From Turnera subulata (Eukaryota; Streptophyta; Magnoliopsida; Malpighiales; Passifloraceae): a stretch of 64,000 nucleotides of DNA. Under the pieces are notes generated by a model. That model searched no databases. It was not told the DNA's origin and saw only the letters and a program-made list of their open reading frames with translations. The stretch is from positions 65,531-129,530 of the forward strand of contig JAKUCV010007742.1 in assembly GCA_028386065.3 (NCBI GenBank), read 5' to 3'. A program made the position numbers and the translations under genes. Positions 46,280-59,802 of the stretch are shown piece by piece (within the stretch, counting starts at the first letter, position 1; each line of letters begins with the position of its first letter).

Positions 46280-48097
46280 TGTTTTCAAAAGAATGATTCT
46301 TGGATAATTTAACTATACTAGTAGCTTTACCCCAGAAGCATTAACTGCGGGTAATTGAATGGATTTGATTCTATTGTTGCCCTCCGTTTTAACTTTTAAC
46401 TTTGTATTACAATACTAATTACAATATCAAAATTGGTGAATTTCTTTTCAACCATACTCCTCTAGGCTTATAATTTCTTGAGGGTTATTATATAACAACT
46501 ACACTCCCAATATGCCAAGCTAATACATGCCTCCTTAACTAGCAATAAATTTTTTTTTTCTTACATCTTATCTTACAAATCTGGCATTGTGTAGCCTTAG
46601 TTGGAAAAATAAGTAGAATTTAGACAGAAATGTGTGTGTGAATGCAGTGTATAGTATGTCCAATACAGGTAAGCGTTTGAAGATTATATATCAAACAAAT
46701 AATTGGAACACCATTACAGCAAGTACCTAAAAGACAGCCATTTCTTTTGTTTTGCCTATAAACCTGTCATAAACTTGACTTTTTTTTTAGGTTCAGATAT
46801 TCTGGGCGGTGGTCTCATTTTGGCCTAAACCAAGTAAGAAATATTTTTTATTCTAAAAGAAAGTAAGTCATATTTTTTTTATTAAAAAATAGCAAGTAAT
46901 ATTTTAAACTGCAGAGTGCACGGAAGTTTGGGAATTGATATTTAAAACACATTTTTTTAATTCAGTTTTTTTATTAAAAAAAAAAGGAAAAGAGTTTGCG
47001 TTGGTGTTGCATCGAGGCAGGTAACCTGCCACCTCTACTTAGATTCTGCAGCGGCATAGATGTTGTATGACTCGAATATTTGGCACCAGCAAAACCAATT
47101 TTGACTAAAAGATTAATGCAAACTAATGTAAAAGAAGCTTAATTATGCACATGTTTGTATAATCCTTAAAAATTATAGTACAACTTGTCTCATTAAAAAT
47201 CTTCGACGAATATTGATCCTTCTTCTTTTAATGAATAAAATGTGAATCATTTGAAAGCTCGGTTCTTTTTATTAAAACAAAAAATGGAATTAACACACAA
47301 CCGTGGGCTAGATAGTTATCATATCATCATGGTGGATTCTATCTGCCTAATCCTTCACTTACATATAACACAATTGGTTGTTTTTTTTCTCTAAGGATGT
47401 AAAACAAAAACAAAAAATCAAAAACACTATTGGATTTGAGCCTTCCAAAGGCCAAAAGCACAAAAGATTAATAGTACTACAAAGGAAAAGAACAAACTTA
47501 ATGTGCGTCCACTAACAGGATTAGTGCAACTAAACAAATTGTTTCCAACAATAAAAACAAGGGACAATAATAATATCTTTTTCCAAGGTTGATTGAAAAG
47601 AGTGGCGTGAATGACCACGAGGCAACCAAAGAGGCGCACACACACACACATGAGGATAAAAGAATCTTATTGCAAGTAGAAGTGAGCTGTGCAATATATA
47701 AAGGCAACAACAGGGGGCAAACAGCAGCCCAGATTTATGCCTGCCTTGTCACACACTTTATTCTTAGTATCTTACCATGTTTTTTTTTTAAAAAATTTTT
47801 CCTCTTTTTCTTTTATCAAATGCAAAGTCTAACTCTAAACCTTTGTTTATTCTTAAGAATACCATCAGAATCAAAATCCTGTACAACTCATGTACACCCT
47901 ATTAGCCTTTCTGCATTGCCCTCTCACCCAATCACAGCCCAGGTCATGTGGGCTCAATGTGAAACTAGTCAAATCTATAAGGTGTGAGTCCCACACAAGT
48001 GTTCATCAGGAGGTGGTGGGTCCCCAAGTTGTCTGAGCGACACGTGGCGAGATTCCTGAGTTGTAAGGAGGATGCGCCCTCCTTGTCTTTTCGGTTG

Positions 48098-48118
48098 GAG
48101 AGAGAGAGAGAGAGAGAG
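48098..48118 (+). repeat. (GA)n tract near the PIP5K leader
   Basis: A run of about ten GA units some 330 bp upstream of the presumed leader exon. GA/CT tracts are common in plant core promoters. Confidence 0.85.
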
Positions 48119-48429
48119 GGGAAGAGAAGAAGGCCAACAACAGGAGAATGGATGCAAAGAGGAAAGAAAGGTAAAGAAAGTGAAAGGCAACTTCTTGCAT
48201 GGGCAACTGACGCCTGACACTTGAATTTTTTTTCTCTCAAATATGAAATGAAAGTGGAAAAGATGAATGGCAGAGGCTTTTAGAGAGGGAGGGGGTAGTG
48301 GAGAATATAGAAAGAAGGTGAAGTGTCAATCTTAGCAGAATATCTGGGCGGTGTGGAGGGTGAGGAAGAGGACAAGATATAAACTTTTTACCTTGTTTCT
48401 CTCTCTTCTGGGATTTAAAAAGTTGGGTT

Positions 48430-48521
48430 TTTGTTGTTTTATTGAATCTCAGTTCCTGGCAGGCAGAGAGGAAGAGTTCAGTTCTTCATGGAGGATGGAT
48501 TGATTTTCTAGTCTGCAGCAG
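48430..48521 (+). other. probable PIP5K 5' UTR exon with a short uORF
   Basis: The donor CAG|GTGAGG at 48521/48522 pairs plausibly with the acceptor AATAG at 49304, placing a non-coding first exon here. It contains an ATG at 48488 opening a seven-codon reading frame (MEDGLIF) that closes at 48511. The exon start is a guess. Confidence 0.4.
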
Positions 48522-49340
48522 GTGAGGCCTATTTTCTCCTTTCCACGGATTTGTGTATGTTTTATTTAACTTTGCTTCATTTTAAATGATAAGTCTTGTA
48601 CTGATTATGATTCGTGAGCCAGTAGTGGATTGGTAGTGAGTTTTTCTTGTTTTGAGATTGGAACTGGTAGGCATGTATTGTCATGTTTTAGAATTGGTAT
48701 ACACGCCAAGTTCCTTTATTTATGTTGAAACCCTTCTTAGGTTCAATTCCCAATTGGCAGTTCCTGGAATACTCACCGCTTGAAGAAGAACTTGTGCGTC
48801 AAATGCTGCGAATAACAGTTTGAACTGATTTATATTGTTTATTTGCACCTGCGTGAATTTGTGGATCCTTGTGGAAGAATTACTCACCACCTAATTGCTC
48901 CACGGCATTTACCTTTGAATATAAAGGATAAGCATCATGGCTGTGGTCTAACTTCTTTAAGCGGTCACTTTTATATCTTCAAAGTTATCAAGCATGATGA
49001 ACCAATAAGCTCTTTGCAAATTTTGACTGATTCCCCTGGTTTATTTCGTTTGGATTATTTTAAGTTTGGATGATTACTGGTTGGCGGCTCATACATTTGT
49101 TAATATAGGTTATAGGATTACAGGAGATCAATATCCTGGTTTAGTGTTATTGACAAGCATGGTTCAACTCTTTGGTGTTTCCAGAGCCAAACTACAATGG
49201 TAGTCTTACAACGTTTATTTGACATGGAACGAGGAGCTGAAGGGTACTATTTTTCTTATTAGATCTTTTTATGCCAAGTTGAGTATTTTCTTTTTCTGCA
49301 ATAGGTATCCCTGCTGTGAGCAAACCACAACTCGATTTTA

Positions 49341-52300
49341 ATGAAATTTTTTGATGTACTCAGGACTGATGAGAAGGCCTTGTCAAATGGAGATGCATAT
49401 ATTGGCAATTTCAAGGGAGTGCTTCCCCATGGAAAGGGAAAATACAAATGGTCAGATGGGACTGTCTATGAGGGTGACTGGGAAGAGGGTAAAATGACTG
49501 GAAGAGGACGGATAGTTTGGTCATCAGGAGCAAAATATGAAGGGGATTTCTCTGGTGGTTACCTTCACGGGATTGGCACCTTTACTGGACCTGATGGGGC
49601 TGAATATGCTGGAGCCTGGAGGATGAACATACAGCATGGGCTTGGTAGAAAACTGTATTCTAATTCAGACGTTTATGAAGGTACTTGGAAGGAAGGAGTA
49701 CATGATGGTTGTGGTACATACTCTTGGAACAGTGGAAACACTTATATTGGGAATTGGAAAAATGGAAAAATGAGTGGCAGAGGGGTTATGAAATGGGCAA
49801 ATGGTGATATATATGATGGTTTTTGGTCAAATGGGTTGCGAAATGGGTCCGGAGTTTATAAGTTTGCAGATGGAGGATATTATTTTGGAACATGGAGTAT
49901 GGGAGTAAAGGATGGAAAAGGAACATTCTACCCTCCTGGGACTAAGCATCCATCTATTAGGAGGTGGTGTAGCTCTTTAGGCTGTGATGAGAAAGGCAAA
50001 AATTCGTTGTATCATAGTTCTTCATTGAATTCTCGAGAAGACAGTTTTCCAAGGGCGAGTGTTTCACGCAGTATGTCTGAGAAAATGTCAAGTAGCGGAA
50101 TTTTAGGAAATTCAGGTCACATATCTCATAGGTCTATCTCATTAGATGAAAGTTGGAACTCTAGCAGTCGCAGGGAAGAATTTATTTGTCGTGAGCCATC
50201 TTGTGTATTGTGTCAGACCTCTGATGAAGGTCAAAGTGAGGCGCTGCATAGCAGCAGTGTTGTTTATGAAAGGGAATACGTCCAAGGAGTTTTGACCAAA
50301 GAGAGAGTGAGGAAAACAGAACCATCCCGTAAAACCAAACAGAGAAATAAATTTCACCTGAAAGAGTCAAGTAAGAGTTCATTTGCGGACATTTTCCATG
50401 GAAATCGTAGCTACTATCTAATGCTCAACTTGCAACTTGGTATAAGGTAAATGCATGCATACCTTATATCAGTCTTCTCTACTAGACCACCTTTTACTGT
50501 TTGATCTCAAAAATGGTTTGTGCTTCATCTAGTTTTTGTTTGTCCAGGTAGTTCTCTACTTGAGTATGTGTTCTTGTGCTTATTATATGATTCCTTCTCT
50601 TTGCCGAACTGGTCTAAATGTTACTGCAATTGCTAATATTTGAAAAGTCTGTAATGCTATACCGAAGAGAAGGTAACATGCATTGGCTCATGGTTATACT
50701 CTCAAGCGACCTCATAATATATCATATTACCGTCTTGGTTGTGAATTGTGATGGAATGAAAGAATTAGTTTAAATGGTCTGAGGTATTATTTCTCATGTT
50801 TTACTTTAATTATATTTGTTCTTGAAGATTGGTGTGGCTGCAAACTAACTCATTTTAAGTTCACAGGTACACAGTTGGCAAGATCACCCCAGTGCCCATG
50901 CGTGAAGTCCGGGCTTCTGATTTTGGAGATCGAGCTAGAATAAAGATGTATTTCCCCAGAAAGGGTTCCCAGTTTACACCTCCTCACTATTCTGTTGACT
51001 TCTACTGGAAAGATTATTGCCCAATGGTCTTCAGGTACCTGCCAAACTTATGCCAATGGAGGAAAAAATTTTATTCAGATTCAGAACCAGTGGCCTTGCA
51101 ATCATAAAATTATCTCATCATGAAATATGGTGATATGTTTACAAACTACTAGGAAGCCTGGATTTTCTTTTTTCAAGTAGCTTGTTGACACCAATATTCA
51201 CCATCCAAGTTCAGAAATTTCTTAACCTTTGTTTTTATGTACTTTTTCTGATTCTCCATGTTACATTTGTGGAAGACAAGACACATGTTTTAGATGTTTC
51301 TAGGCTTTGTATGTTAGATCTTTTAGTCTCTCATGAAGTTATTGGTTATCATATACTTGTTCGCATTAGTTTGACATGCCAGATTGTAATGCTTGGATGA
51401 ATGTTACATTGTGCTAGACTGAAATTTCAGGAATCTGAGGGAGATGTTCAAATTGGATGCAGCAGAGTACATGATGTCCATTTGTGGCGATGATGGTCTA
51501 AGGGAGATTTCTTCTCCTGGAAAAAGTGGGAGCATCTTCTATCTTTCTCTTGATGATAGATTTGTAATAAAGACCTTGAAGAAATTTGAGCTCAAGGTAT
51601 GAAATTATTAACTGCCTAGCTTCCCTTACCTATTTGAATGACTGTAGCTTTTCACAGTTGAGTTCTATGGCCTATGTTCCTTCTTGTATGTTAATATTTT
51701 TTGTATGATTTAATTTCTTCGTCTACAAGTTTCATTTGTCTTACAATACTCACCCCTAGATAATCAAATTGATCATACTTAAGCTCCCTGCTTATATGTT
51801 TGGTTGTTATTTTTTGGGGTGAGCATAGCGATTGGCTAACATACAAATGGATATAGATTGCCTCTAGCTGAGGTTTCGAATTCATCAATTGAAAATGAAA
51901 GCTCCTTTGGAAAATGAAGACACAAAAGCAAATCTGTTGATTCTGCTTGCCTCCAAGGAAGATGGGTGCTTATTAGAGGAAAGAAAAGGAACTCTATTCT
52001 TAAGTTTTTGCATTTGTTGCTGAAAGAAAATGACATGCCTTGGATTTGGGGTTCTATTCATGGTCATACTGGGAACGTTGTATATTACTAATAGCCCTTG
52101 CAGTTTTTGAATTATTAGTGTTCTTCCAATTTTTAATCAAATTCAGTGTTAAACATGGTCTGCACACATTTCTCTTTATTTCATCGGGCAAGGAAATGGA
52201 TGATGAATAATTATATACGCTCTGAACTTTTGAGTAGTGCCTTCTCAAGATGCTGCCACAATATTACAATCATGTGAAGGAGCATGAAAACACTCTCATA

Positions 52301-54586
52301 ACCAAGTTTTTTGGGGTCCACCGAATAACTTTAAGAGGTCGAAGAAAGGTATTCTTCTGTCATAACCAAGTTCTTATATTACTTTCTGCTCTTTGTTATT
52401 CAACCAACTATTTTCACTTGATATTTTTGGTTCTCATTTGGTTTATAGGTACGGTTTGTGGTAATGGGAAACATGTTTTGCACAGAATTAAGAATTCATC
52501 GTCGCTATGACTTGAAGGGGTCAACTCATGGAAGGTATACAGATAAAGATAAAATTGGAGAGAATACCACATTAAAGGATCTTGATCTCGGGTATGAATT
52601 TCGAATGGACAAACTGTTGCGGAAGTCCCTTTTTAAGTAAGTTTCAGATTTTTTTCCCATGTAACTCTTCTCATTGTCACTTTTCAGAAAAACTTGGGTC
52701 ATTTTTTAAGTGCCATGCTATTATTCATTCAGACCGTAACACATTACTTGGGTGTTACTTGGTTTCCTGATCAAGTCATCACCCTCTCACAGCAATATAA
52801 TCTTTTCTCTTGCACAGACAACTTTCTCTGGACTGCACTTTCTTAGAGTCTCAACAAATAATCGATTACAGCCTTCTCTTGGGATTACATTTTAGAGCAC
52901 CTGAAGAGTTGAAGAGCGTTTTCAGGCTACCCAGTACAATCCCGACTCACGAGAGTTTACCTGCAGATGATGGTAAGAATCACTTCCACAACAAATGCAT
53001 TGAAATATTGATGTTACAGATTCTGTTATATTACCAAATTTAAGTAGATGCTAGCTATTCTTTTCACTGCTAGAGTATCTAGTACCCTTTGGTGGAATCC
53101 AATTCTGTGCTGGTAGTAACCTTTGTTGGCTTCAAGTTCATAAGCTTTGTTCGCTAATTAATCTTCCTTCGTAGCAATGTAGTCAAGTGGTGTTTTCTTC
53201 AAGAGGAAATGCTACAGGATGAATGATATCAGTGCAACTTGCTGCGGTGTAGACAAAAATAATGACTGTAGTATATGTTAGATAATAGTCTTCCTAGGAA
53301 GCCTTTTTAGCTGAAACCATGGAAAGATGCTGGAGACTACCAGTTGCTAGAAAATCTATATTGTGATTAGGGGTAACAGAATGAGGGAAACAGAGGAAAA
53401 GAAGTAGTAGCAACAGAAATTATACGTATTTTCCAGTGTCTTAAAAATATGAGTGAACCTACATGGTCCAAATAATGTACCTTGACACAACAGTATCTGG
53501 CAACCAATTTGTAGGATATGTAAGGTTGTCTCTGACTCAGTTTCCTTCGGTCATTGTTAGATGGATTTTGATCATTGAATACCTAAATCAAGTTTGTTTT
53601 GCTTCCCAGGGGTAAACTCACGAGGGGAGCTCTTGATTCCTCCAAAAGGCTTTGTCCTTGTGACCCATGAACCCAGCTTTGTGAGCACTGCCCCAGGGCC
53701 ACATATCAGAGGCAATGCGTTGAAGGCATATTCGCTTGGTGAGAAGGAGGTTGATCTCTTAGTGCCTGGTACTGGAAGGTATCTATTCCAACTCTTTACT
53801 TACTCCTAATCCTCAATAGGCAGAGATACTGTAGAACTAGCAAGGGATGGAAATCCTTGATCCATCCCTTGCTATTAGCCAACTCAATGGAATTGCACCT
53901 GCATTTGGAAGGGTTTTTTTCTGTAATATTAAGACATAAATTTTGGTTTCATTTACCACCCTGACCATGATTGGAGGTTTGGCCTTGTCTCTGGAGATTT
54001 CAAGGCCCTATCAAAATCTATAAACTAAACTTGTAAACTGAATCTAAAGCTGTTTTTCTGCGAGTTAACAAATGATGAAGCTGTTTTAGTATTCCACAAT
54101 AGAACTGACTTACGAAATGATAACGAAACCATGTATAGAGTACTTTATCTACCTAGCTGAGACACGGGTTTGTAAACTGCTGCAGTTGCAGCATTCCTAA
54201 CATAATAACTTGAGGTTTGCTTGGTTATTTGTTTCTGATATATTCAGCATATGGAGGTCTATGGGCCTTGCAGTTCATAGCTAACAGTTGAACTATTGTA
54301 ACTCAGGTTGCGGGTGCAGCTAGGTGTGAACATGCCTGCTCAGGCTAGTCACAAGGTTCTACAGGACGAGACAGATTCCACGGAGATTGAACTTTTCGAG
54401 GTCTATGATGTCGTCCTCTATATGGGCATTATCGATATATTACAGGAATACAATATGAGAAAGAAAGTTGAACATGCATGCAAATCACTGAAATTTGATC
54501 CCGTATCAATTTCTGCTGTTGAACCCAAGTTGTATGCCAAACGTTTCCTCAGTTTCTTGGAGAAAATTTTCCCAGAGGAACCATGA
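49341..54586 (+). CDS. phosphatidylinositol 4-phosphate 5-kinase with MORN repeats, PIP5K7-like
   Basis: Eight coding exons (49341-50446, 50867-51034, 51431-51596, 52238-52348, 52449-52636, 52818-52972, 53610-53778, 54307-54586) join to 780 aa. The N-terminal residues 17-210 hold about eight MORN repeats of the [14 protein letters not shown] type, a membrane/lipid-associated module specific to plant subfamily B PIP5Ks. A Ser-rich linker follows, then the catalytic domain from about 370: [10 protein letters not shown], the ATP lysine in FVIKTLKK, the DLKGSTHGR loop, IIDYSLLLG, and the activation/specificity loop with the terminal YAKRF. It makes PtdIns(4,5)P2 at the plasma membrane. The short N-terminus and neighbours fit the At1g10900 (PIP5K7) group. 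Confidence 0.95.
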
Positions 54587-56944
54587 AACAATCTTCATTT
54601 TTGTTATTTGTTTTGTTTAGTACCATTGTACTATAGCTAGGTAAAGGTTTCTCATTTTTTTTTTATCCTTACCTCAAGCTTCACTTTATGTATTCTTTCA
54701 AGTTAATATTGAAATAAACAATTCTTTTACCCATAGTTTAGTTGCAAAATATTTTTGTTTTGGAAAAATTATTATACTCTTCCTTCCATTCAACAGTTAT
54801 CTTAGCTCTCTTGTCTGTGTCTAGTCTTGGGAACTTCTATGCATCCGAAAAGAGGAATGACTTGTGGAGTAGAGTCAATACTACACCTACCATTCTTCCA
54901 AGTCCCCTCCTATACATTCTTATCAAAAAAAGTCCCCTCCTATGGCAAACATGAGCTCAAACTCAGTAGTGACTTCATATAATGCTGAGTAACAAGCGAA
55001 CTAAACTATTGGAGAGCTGCAATTACACATGAGTACTTTCCTACGTAGGACTAGAAATGGACACGGTTAATAACTAACGCATTTTGTAAGACAAATGTAA
55101 ACCGTGAGTGTTGATGAAGGTATACATACACAATACCCTCTAATGGCAAAGTTGATTCATGTACAGAATTTCTACACAGAAAATGTGTACAAAACGTATC
55201 GCAAATGTGTACTTTTTATGAGAGACTGAGAGTGAAGTGACTTTCTTTGTCTTTTATGAGAGTTATGTGGCTCTTACGTTAAAAACCTTACGAGTTACCA
55301 CTAATAACATTTATGATTTGTCATATCAGTCAATATAAAGTACACAAAACCAAACTTAGAGTGTTGTTTTGCCAAAAAGATTGCTGTCAGAAATTGATGC
55401 GATTACCCAATATTAATCAATTCAATTCTACCCCAAGCACGAGAAAAAAAGTACGTTGGCTGCAAATTACAAGTACAAGACCACAGAATTTCTTAACATT
55501 ATATTTGACTGAAAAGGTGAACCTCTCGTTTTTTATACTCCATTTTGTTTATGCTTTCAAACATAGTACTAATTAAGCTAGTCCAAAGTCTTCGGTATTA
55601 TATTCGACAAAAGAAAAGGCATGGTATTATACAAACATTTTAATTTATAGTCTTGCATATGCATCTTGTCTTTGTTAATTTCTTGTACAGAGAATCACAG
55701 ATTGCTCAAAAGAATACAGAGAATCAATGACAACAAGTAAAACACACACTTAACGCATGCTATACAATCAATCTCCAAACAAAAGTACTCCTGGCGTTTC
55801 AGTCCTCCATATGTCGCATGACTTCATTGTTAATTAAATGCCCCACAAAACCTCCATTAATGCATCAGTTACATTTCCCTGCCCAAGTTAACGTATACAG
55901 AAATCAACTAAGAAGATCAAATATAGAAATATAACAAATAATGAAGATTTGTGTAGTCTTTTACCTTACATCCATATATGCTTTCCCAGTGAGGATGCCA
56001 GTCTTGTTACAATAAGCACCACACATAGGGAAAAACAAGCTGTTAAGGCTTATAACTGACCTAGCTAAGTTGGGTTTAGGAGCATAATTAGTTTCATTCA
56101 AATAGAAATGAAGTCGAGCATGGCCACATATAGAAGATCCTAATAATATGACCTGGTGTTTGGTGAAGGGTTGTTCAAGGCTTCAAAGTATTTTATAACC
56201 TCCAATAGAAATCGGACATGCCTACCATAACACAACTACCGAAGAATGTACAGGACAAAAGAATCCAAGTACTCCAGATTAGTCAAAAGAAAACAGAAAG
56301 TTGGCGTGTTTGTAAGAGAAAAGAGACAGGAGAGAGAGAGAGAGACTAGATGCACCCTGGAAATAATTAAGTAATTATTAGTATTAGCAGAAAGCAGAAG
56401 TCTAGGAAGTCTAGCTAGGTATGTCTCTTCTACAAAACCTTGATAAGACCTTCACTGATAGTGCACTGAGTTTCAAGTTTTCTTCTTTTCTTTCTAATTT
56501 TGGGGTATCGCAAACCACTGTTTCTACCATGTCCACCTAAAATCAAACTAATTAATTTCTTGTTCCCCTTGTTGGGAAGAGTAATCTCCTGGGAAATTGT
56601 GATCACAAAAAGAGATTCTACTATGTACACTTACAAATCAAGCCACGATCTTCCCTTCTTTTTCAAAGAGAAGGGCAGAAAAAAGTGAAAAAAAGGCATG
56701 AAAAGTGAGAAACGAGAACGCCATAGTCAATACAAAAAGGAACAAGTAAGTCAATGGCATCTTCCTGTATTGTGTGATCTGTTTGAACTTTTGACAAGTG
56801 GGATTAGAAATCACTAGTCCATGCAAAAACTCCAAATTAACACAAAAGATTTGCCAAGGAGTGACAAATTAAACAGATCACACCATTTCTATTACTTACC
56901 ATCATCATCATCGTCAACAAAAGAACGTTGAAAGATTCATGGAA
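54587..56944. other. intergenic region
   Basis: PIP5K 3' flank and sequence downstream of MIR166. Two AAGTCCCCTCCTA repeats occur near 54899-54943. No gene seen. Confidence 0.55.
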
Positions 56945-57107
56945 GGAGAGATGGTTGGTTAACGGGAATGAAGCCTGGTCCGATATCAACTAGAGCTATG
57001 TATCCTTGAATTTTGTTGGGTGGACAAACAAAAACTCAAAGACAAAACATCAATCTAGATGACCTCGAGCCAAACAACATTCCCATCAACCTTAACCTCT
57101 CAAAAAC
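56945..57107 (-). ncRNA. MIR166: MIR166 precursor hairpin
   Basis: On the minus strand the 3' arm (56983-56963, 21 nt) reads TCGGACCAGGCTTCATTCCC plus a final G, the miR166 mature sequence. The 5' arm (57083-57063) carries the known star form GGAATGTTGTTTGGCTCGAG plus G. They are separated by a 79-nt loop region, and flanking segments (GAGAGGTTAAGGTTGAT against TTAACCAACCATCTCTC, and TCATCTAG against CTAGTTGAT) extend the stem. miR166 directs cleavage of HD-ZIP III mRNAs (PHB/REV type) and sets organ polarity and meristem function. No protein gene overlaps it. Confidence 0.95.
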
Positions 57108-59802
57108 AAACCCATATACTAGTATGTATCAAACCCAACAAGAAACGATATATACTAGAGAGGGAAAAGGGAGACTGATATATATCCAATGATACTCTTC
57201 TCCCCTCCTAATGCATGCATGGCTGGACTAATTGTGTGCCAAACCATTTTCCTGCACTAGCTATGGGGTTTCCTTTTTCTTCTGGTCTGCAGGTATATAT
57301 ATAGTATGAATATAACCTAGCAAACCCTAATTAATCAGAGTAGCTGGCGATGGAGAAAGAGAAGGACACATTTAATTAGTATATTTTTTCTTTTTCACGC
57401 CTTGAGAGAAACCCTAGGAGTGTACCTGGTTTATAAAGAGAAAGAGTGGCAATCCCTTGTAATTTGATGATATCATATCACCACCACAAACTTCTGCCAA
57501 GTCTTAGTCTCTGACACGGCGCGTGTATAATAGACTCCTCCCGTCAATCCAAGGAAAGGAAATTGTTTTCAACTTTTTTTCTTGTCTATGCCATTTCATG
57601 AATTTGCAACTATTTTAAGCAAAAATTTTGTACAAGGACTTCTTTGATTGTTAAAGTTTTATTATGTGCACATATAGAAATTTTGGTCACAAACAACATT
57701 TAACCTATATAACGTCCCAATGAGTTTTTTTTTTTTAGCTTAAAAGCTTATCATAATAACATTGAAAGATATTCCAATTGGATATTATCTAAAATATCAT
57801 TTCAGAATTATAAGCGGATGAACCAATTACGTTACGGGCTGGGTATAAGCGAACCGATCACCCACAATAACTAAGTACGCGACTCGGATCGGATCTAGAT
57901 TAGCGGGGTAAAACTCCATGCGAAATCAGAAGGAAAAATGGTCAAACACATGTACAAACCTAAGAAGAAGAAGAACCTTAAAGGCGCGTGAAAGAAGGGA
58001 GACCTCCAGGGTGTGAAACCAAAGACATTCAGGCATTAACTGCGAGAGTGAAGGGCACGTCGTCTGCTCTGTGAGTATTAAATACTCGACAATCCCAACT
58101 CAACAAACACCGACATACACACTGGTCAAACAAGATATAAATAATAGCCCCATCATGAAAATGCCAAAGAATCCCCCCACCCTCACCACCACATCAATCC
58201 CCCCATCAAATCATCCAACGGCTCTCCTTCGATCCACGTCGTAGCGGTGGGGACTATCCCACCACTACCTCCACGTGCTTCAATTTAATGCATTTGTACG
58301 TACTGTCACTGTTTTTTCTGTTTCATTTTGTTCTGTTTTTCGGATTCTTTCCTTATCTTATTAGGAAATTTCAAAAACCAGACCCCACACACACACCCTT
58401 ACTAGGGTGGGCCTCACCTCACCGTAGTAGAGTAAATGAGGGAAGGGGATGACGTGGAGGGACGTGAATGGTGGGTGGGTATATCAAGTGGGCCCAGGTC
58501 GAGCCAATTATGAGTTAATGATGATGGATGTAAGACACAGGGGTGGTGGGGCCCGCAGTTTTCAGAGAAGGGCATTAGGACAGCAGGAGGACACACCCCG
58601 TGTGAGTTGGGTTGTGTTGTTCTTCTTTTTTTCTGGTAGATGGAGACTTCTGACTCGGGTTGAGTTGACCCGGAATTTCAGCGAGTTCTGAGAAAGCCCA
58701 AAGAAAAAAAAAAAAAAGAAAAAGAAAAGCTTTGTCTTGTATGGTAATGGTACTACTAGCAAGTATAGTTGTGTTGGGGTACACCATGAAAAAGAGTGAG
58801 ATGGAGACATGAAAACATAAAACTGTGCATGTAGGACACTGGGTACTGCCAGGGGATTTAATAGGGCAAATGTTGTCTTTACCTTTGGGAACTTGTTCTA
58901 GTTAATGTGTTTTAAGGGCCCTGGAATCCAGCATCCAAATCCTGAAACAGGAAATACTAATATTTATGTGGTCCGCCCTGTTCCTTCCTACTACTAGTAC
59001 TTTGAATAATCCTTCTTGGCTACTGCAAATACTATGCAGTTAACAATTTTCTTTTTCAAAGTACTACTACCAATAGCTCTTCTTCTTAGCCTAAATAAGC
59101 TACCTGCATCATCATTTTCCAAAGAATTCAAATTCTGAGGCGCTTATATTCAGACACCAACCGTTATTAGTCTTTCTGTTTGACCAGGTGTTTTTGCTCT
59201 AATTACAAGGTAAAAACATGAATAAGGGCATTCTGGCTTTGACTTAACCTCACTGAGAAGTGTTTACTTTGAATTAGATAGGTAGCATGGAAACTTGTAG
59301 CGGATAGCACTTTCTAGTTTTTTCCTTCCTGAAATGTTTGAAAACTTGCAACGGATAAAAAGTTCCAGAAGGAATCTCAAGAAGAGCATCCATGGGCTTG
59401 AACCACTAAAAAAAACCAATGGATCAGGGCCTAATCGAACGTTTTTTCAATTTTTACAACTCTAGAGCCCAATCCAACCCACGGCTTGATATTAGAAGCG
59501 ACAACGCAGCCCAAATAAAAGACTTAACTGGGCCATGACATGGACCACCAAGGTTTAACCTGGCCAGGATGTTATAAAATATTACTACAGAAGACATCAC
59601 AGCCAGTGTCGCCAATTTGTGACGCTACTCTCTACTTGTGGCTAACTTGCAATTCTCGAGTAAGGATATAGCCGATCATTGGACATGCAACAAATCACCA
59701 AGAATTGCATTAAACCGTAACATTCTTGAAGTACACAGTCCAATATGTAACAAATCCGGCAGATACATTTGATGTAGAATGGCACGATCAAGCTTGGTGT
59801 AT
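57108..59802. other. intergenic, MIR166 promoter and ARGLU1 3' flank
   Basis: Holds the inferred MIR166 leader and promoter. No protein gene. The ORFs near 58414-58810 are compositional. Confidence 0.55.
57430..57435 (-). promoter_or_regulatory. possible TATA box of the MIR166 transcript
   Basis: TATAAA on the minus strand (CTTTATAAACC) lies about 350 bp upstream of the hairpin. It would put transcription start near 57400, a normal pri-miR166 leader length. Inferred from position only. Confidence 0.4.

Larger units (their letters stand above)
45291..48429. other. intergenic region upstream of PIP5K
   Basis: AT-rich. It contains a Stowaway-like MITE, a CA tract near 47638-47652 and a GA tract near the PIP5K leader. 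No gene recognised. Confidence 0.55.
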
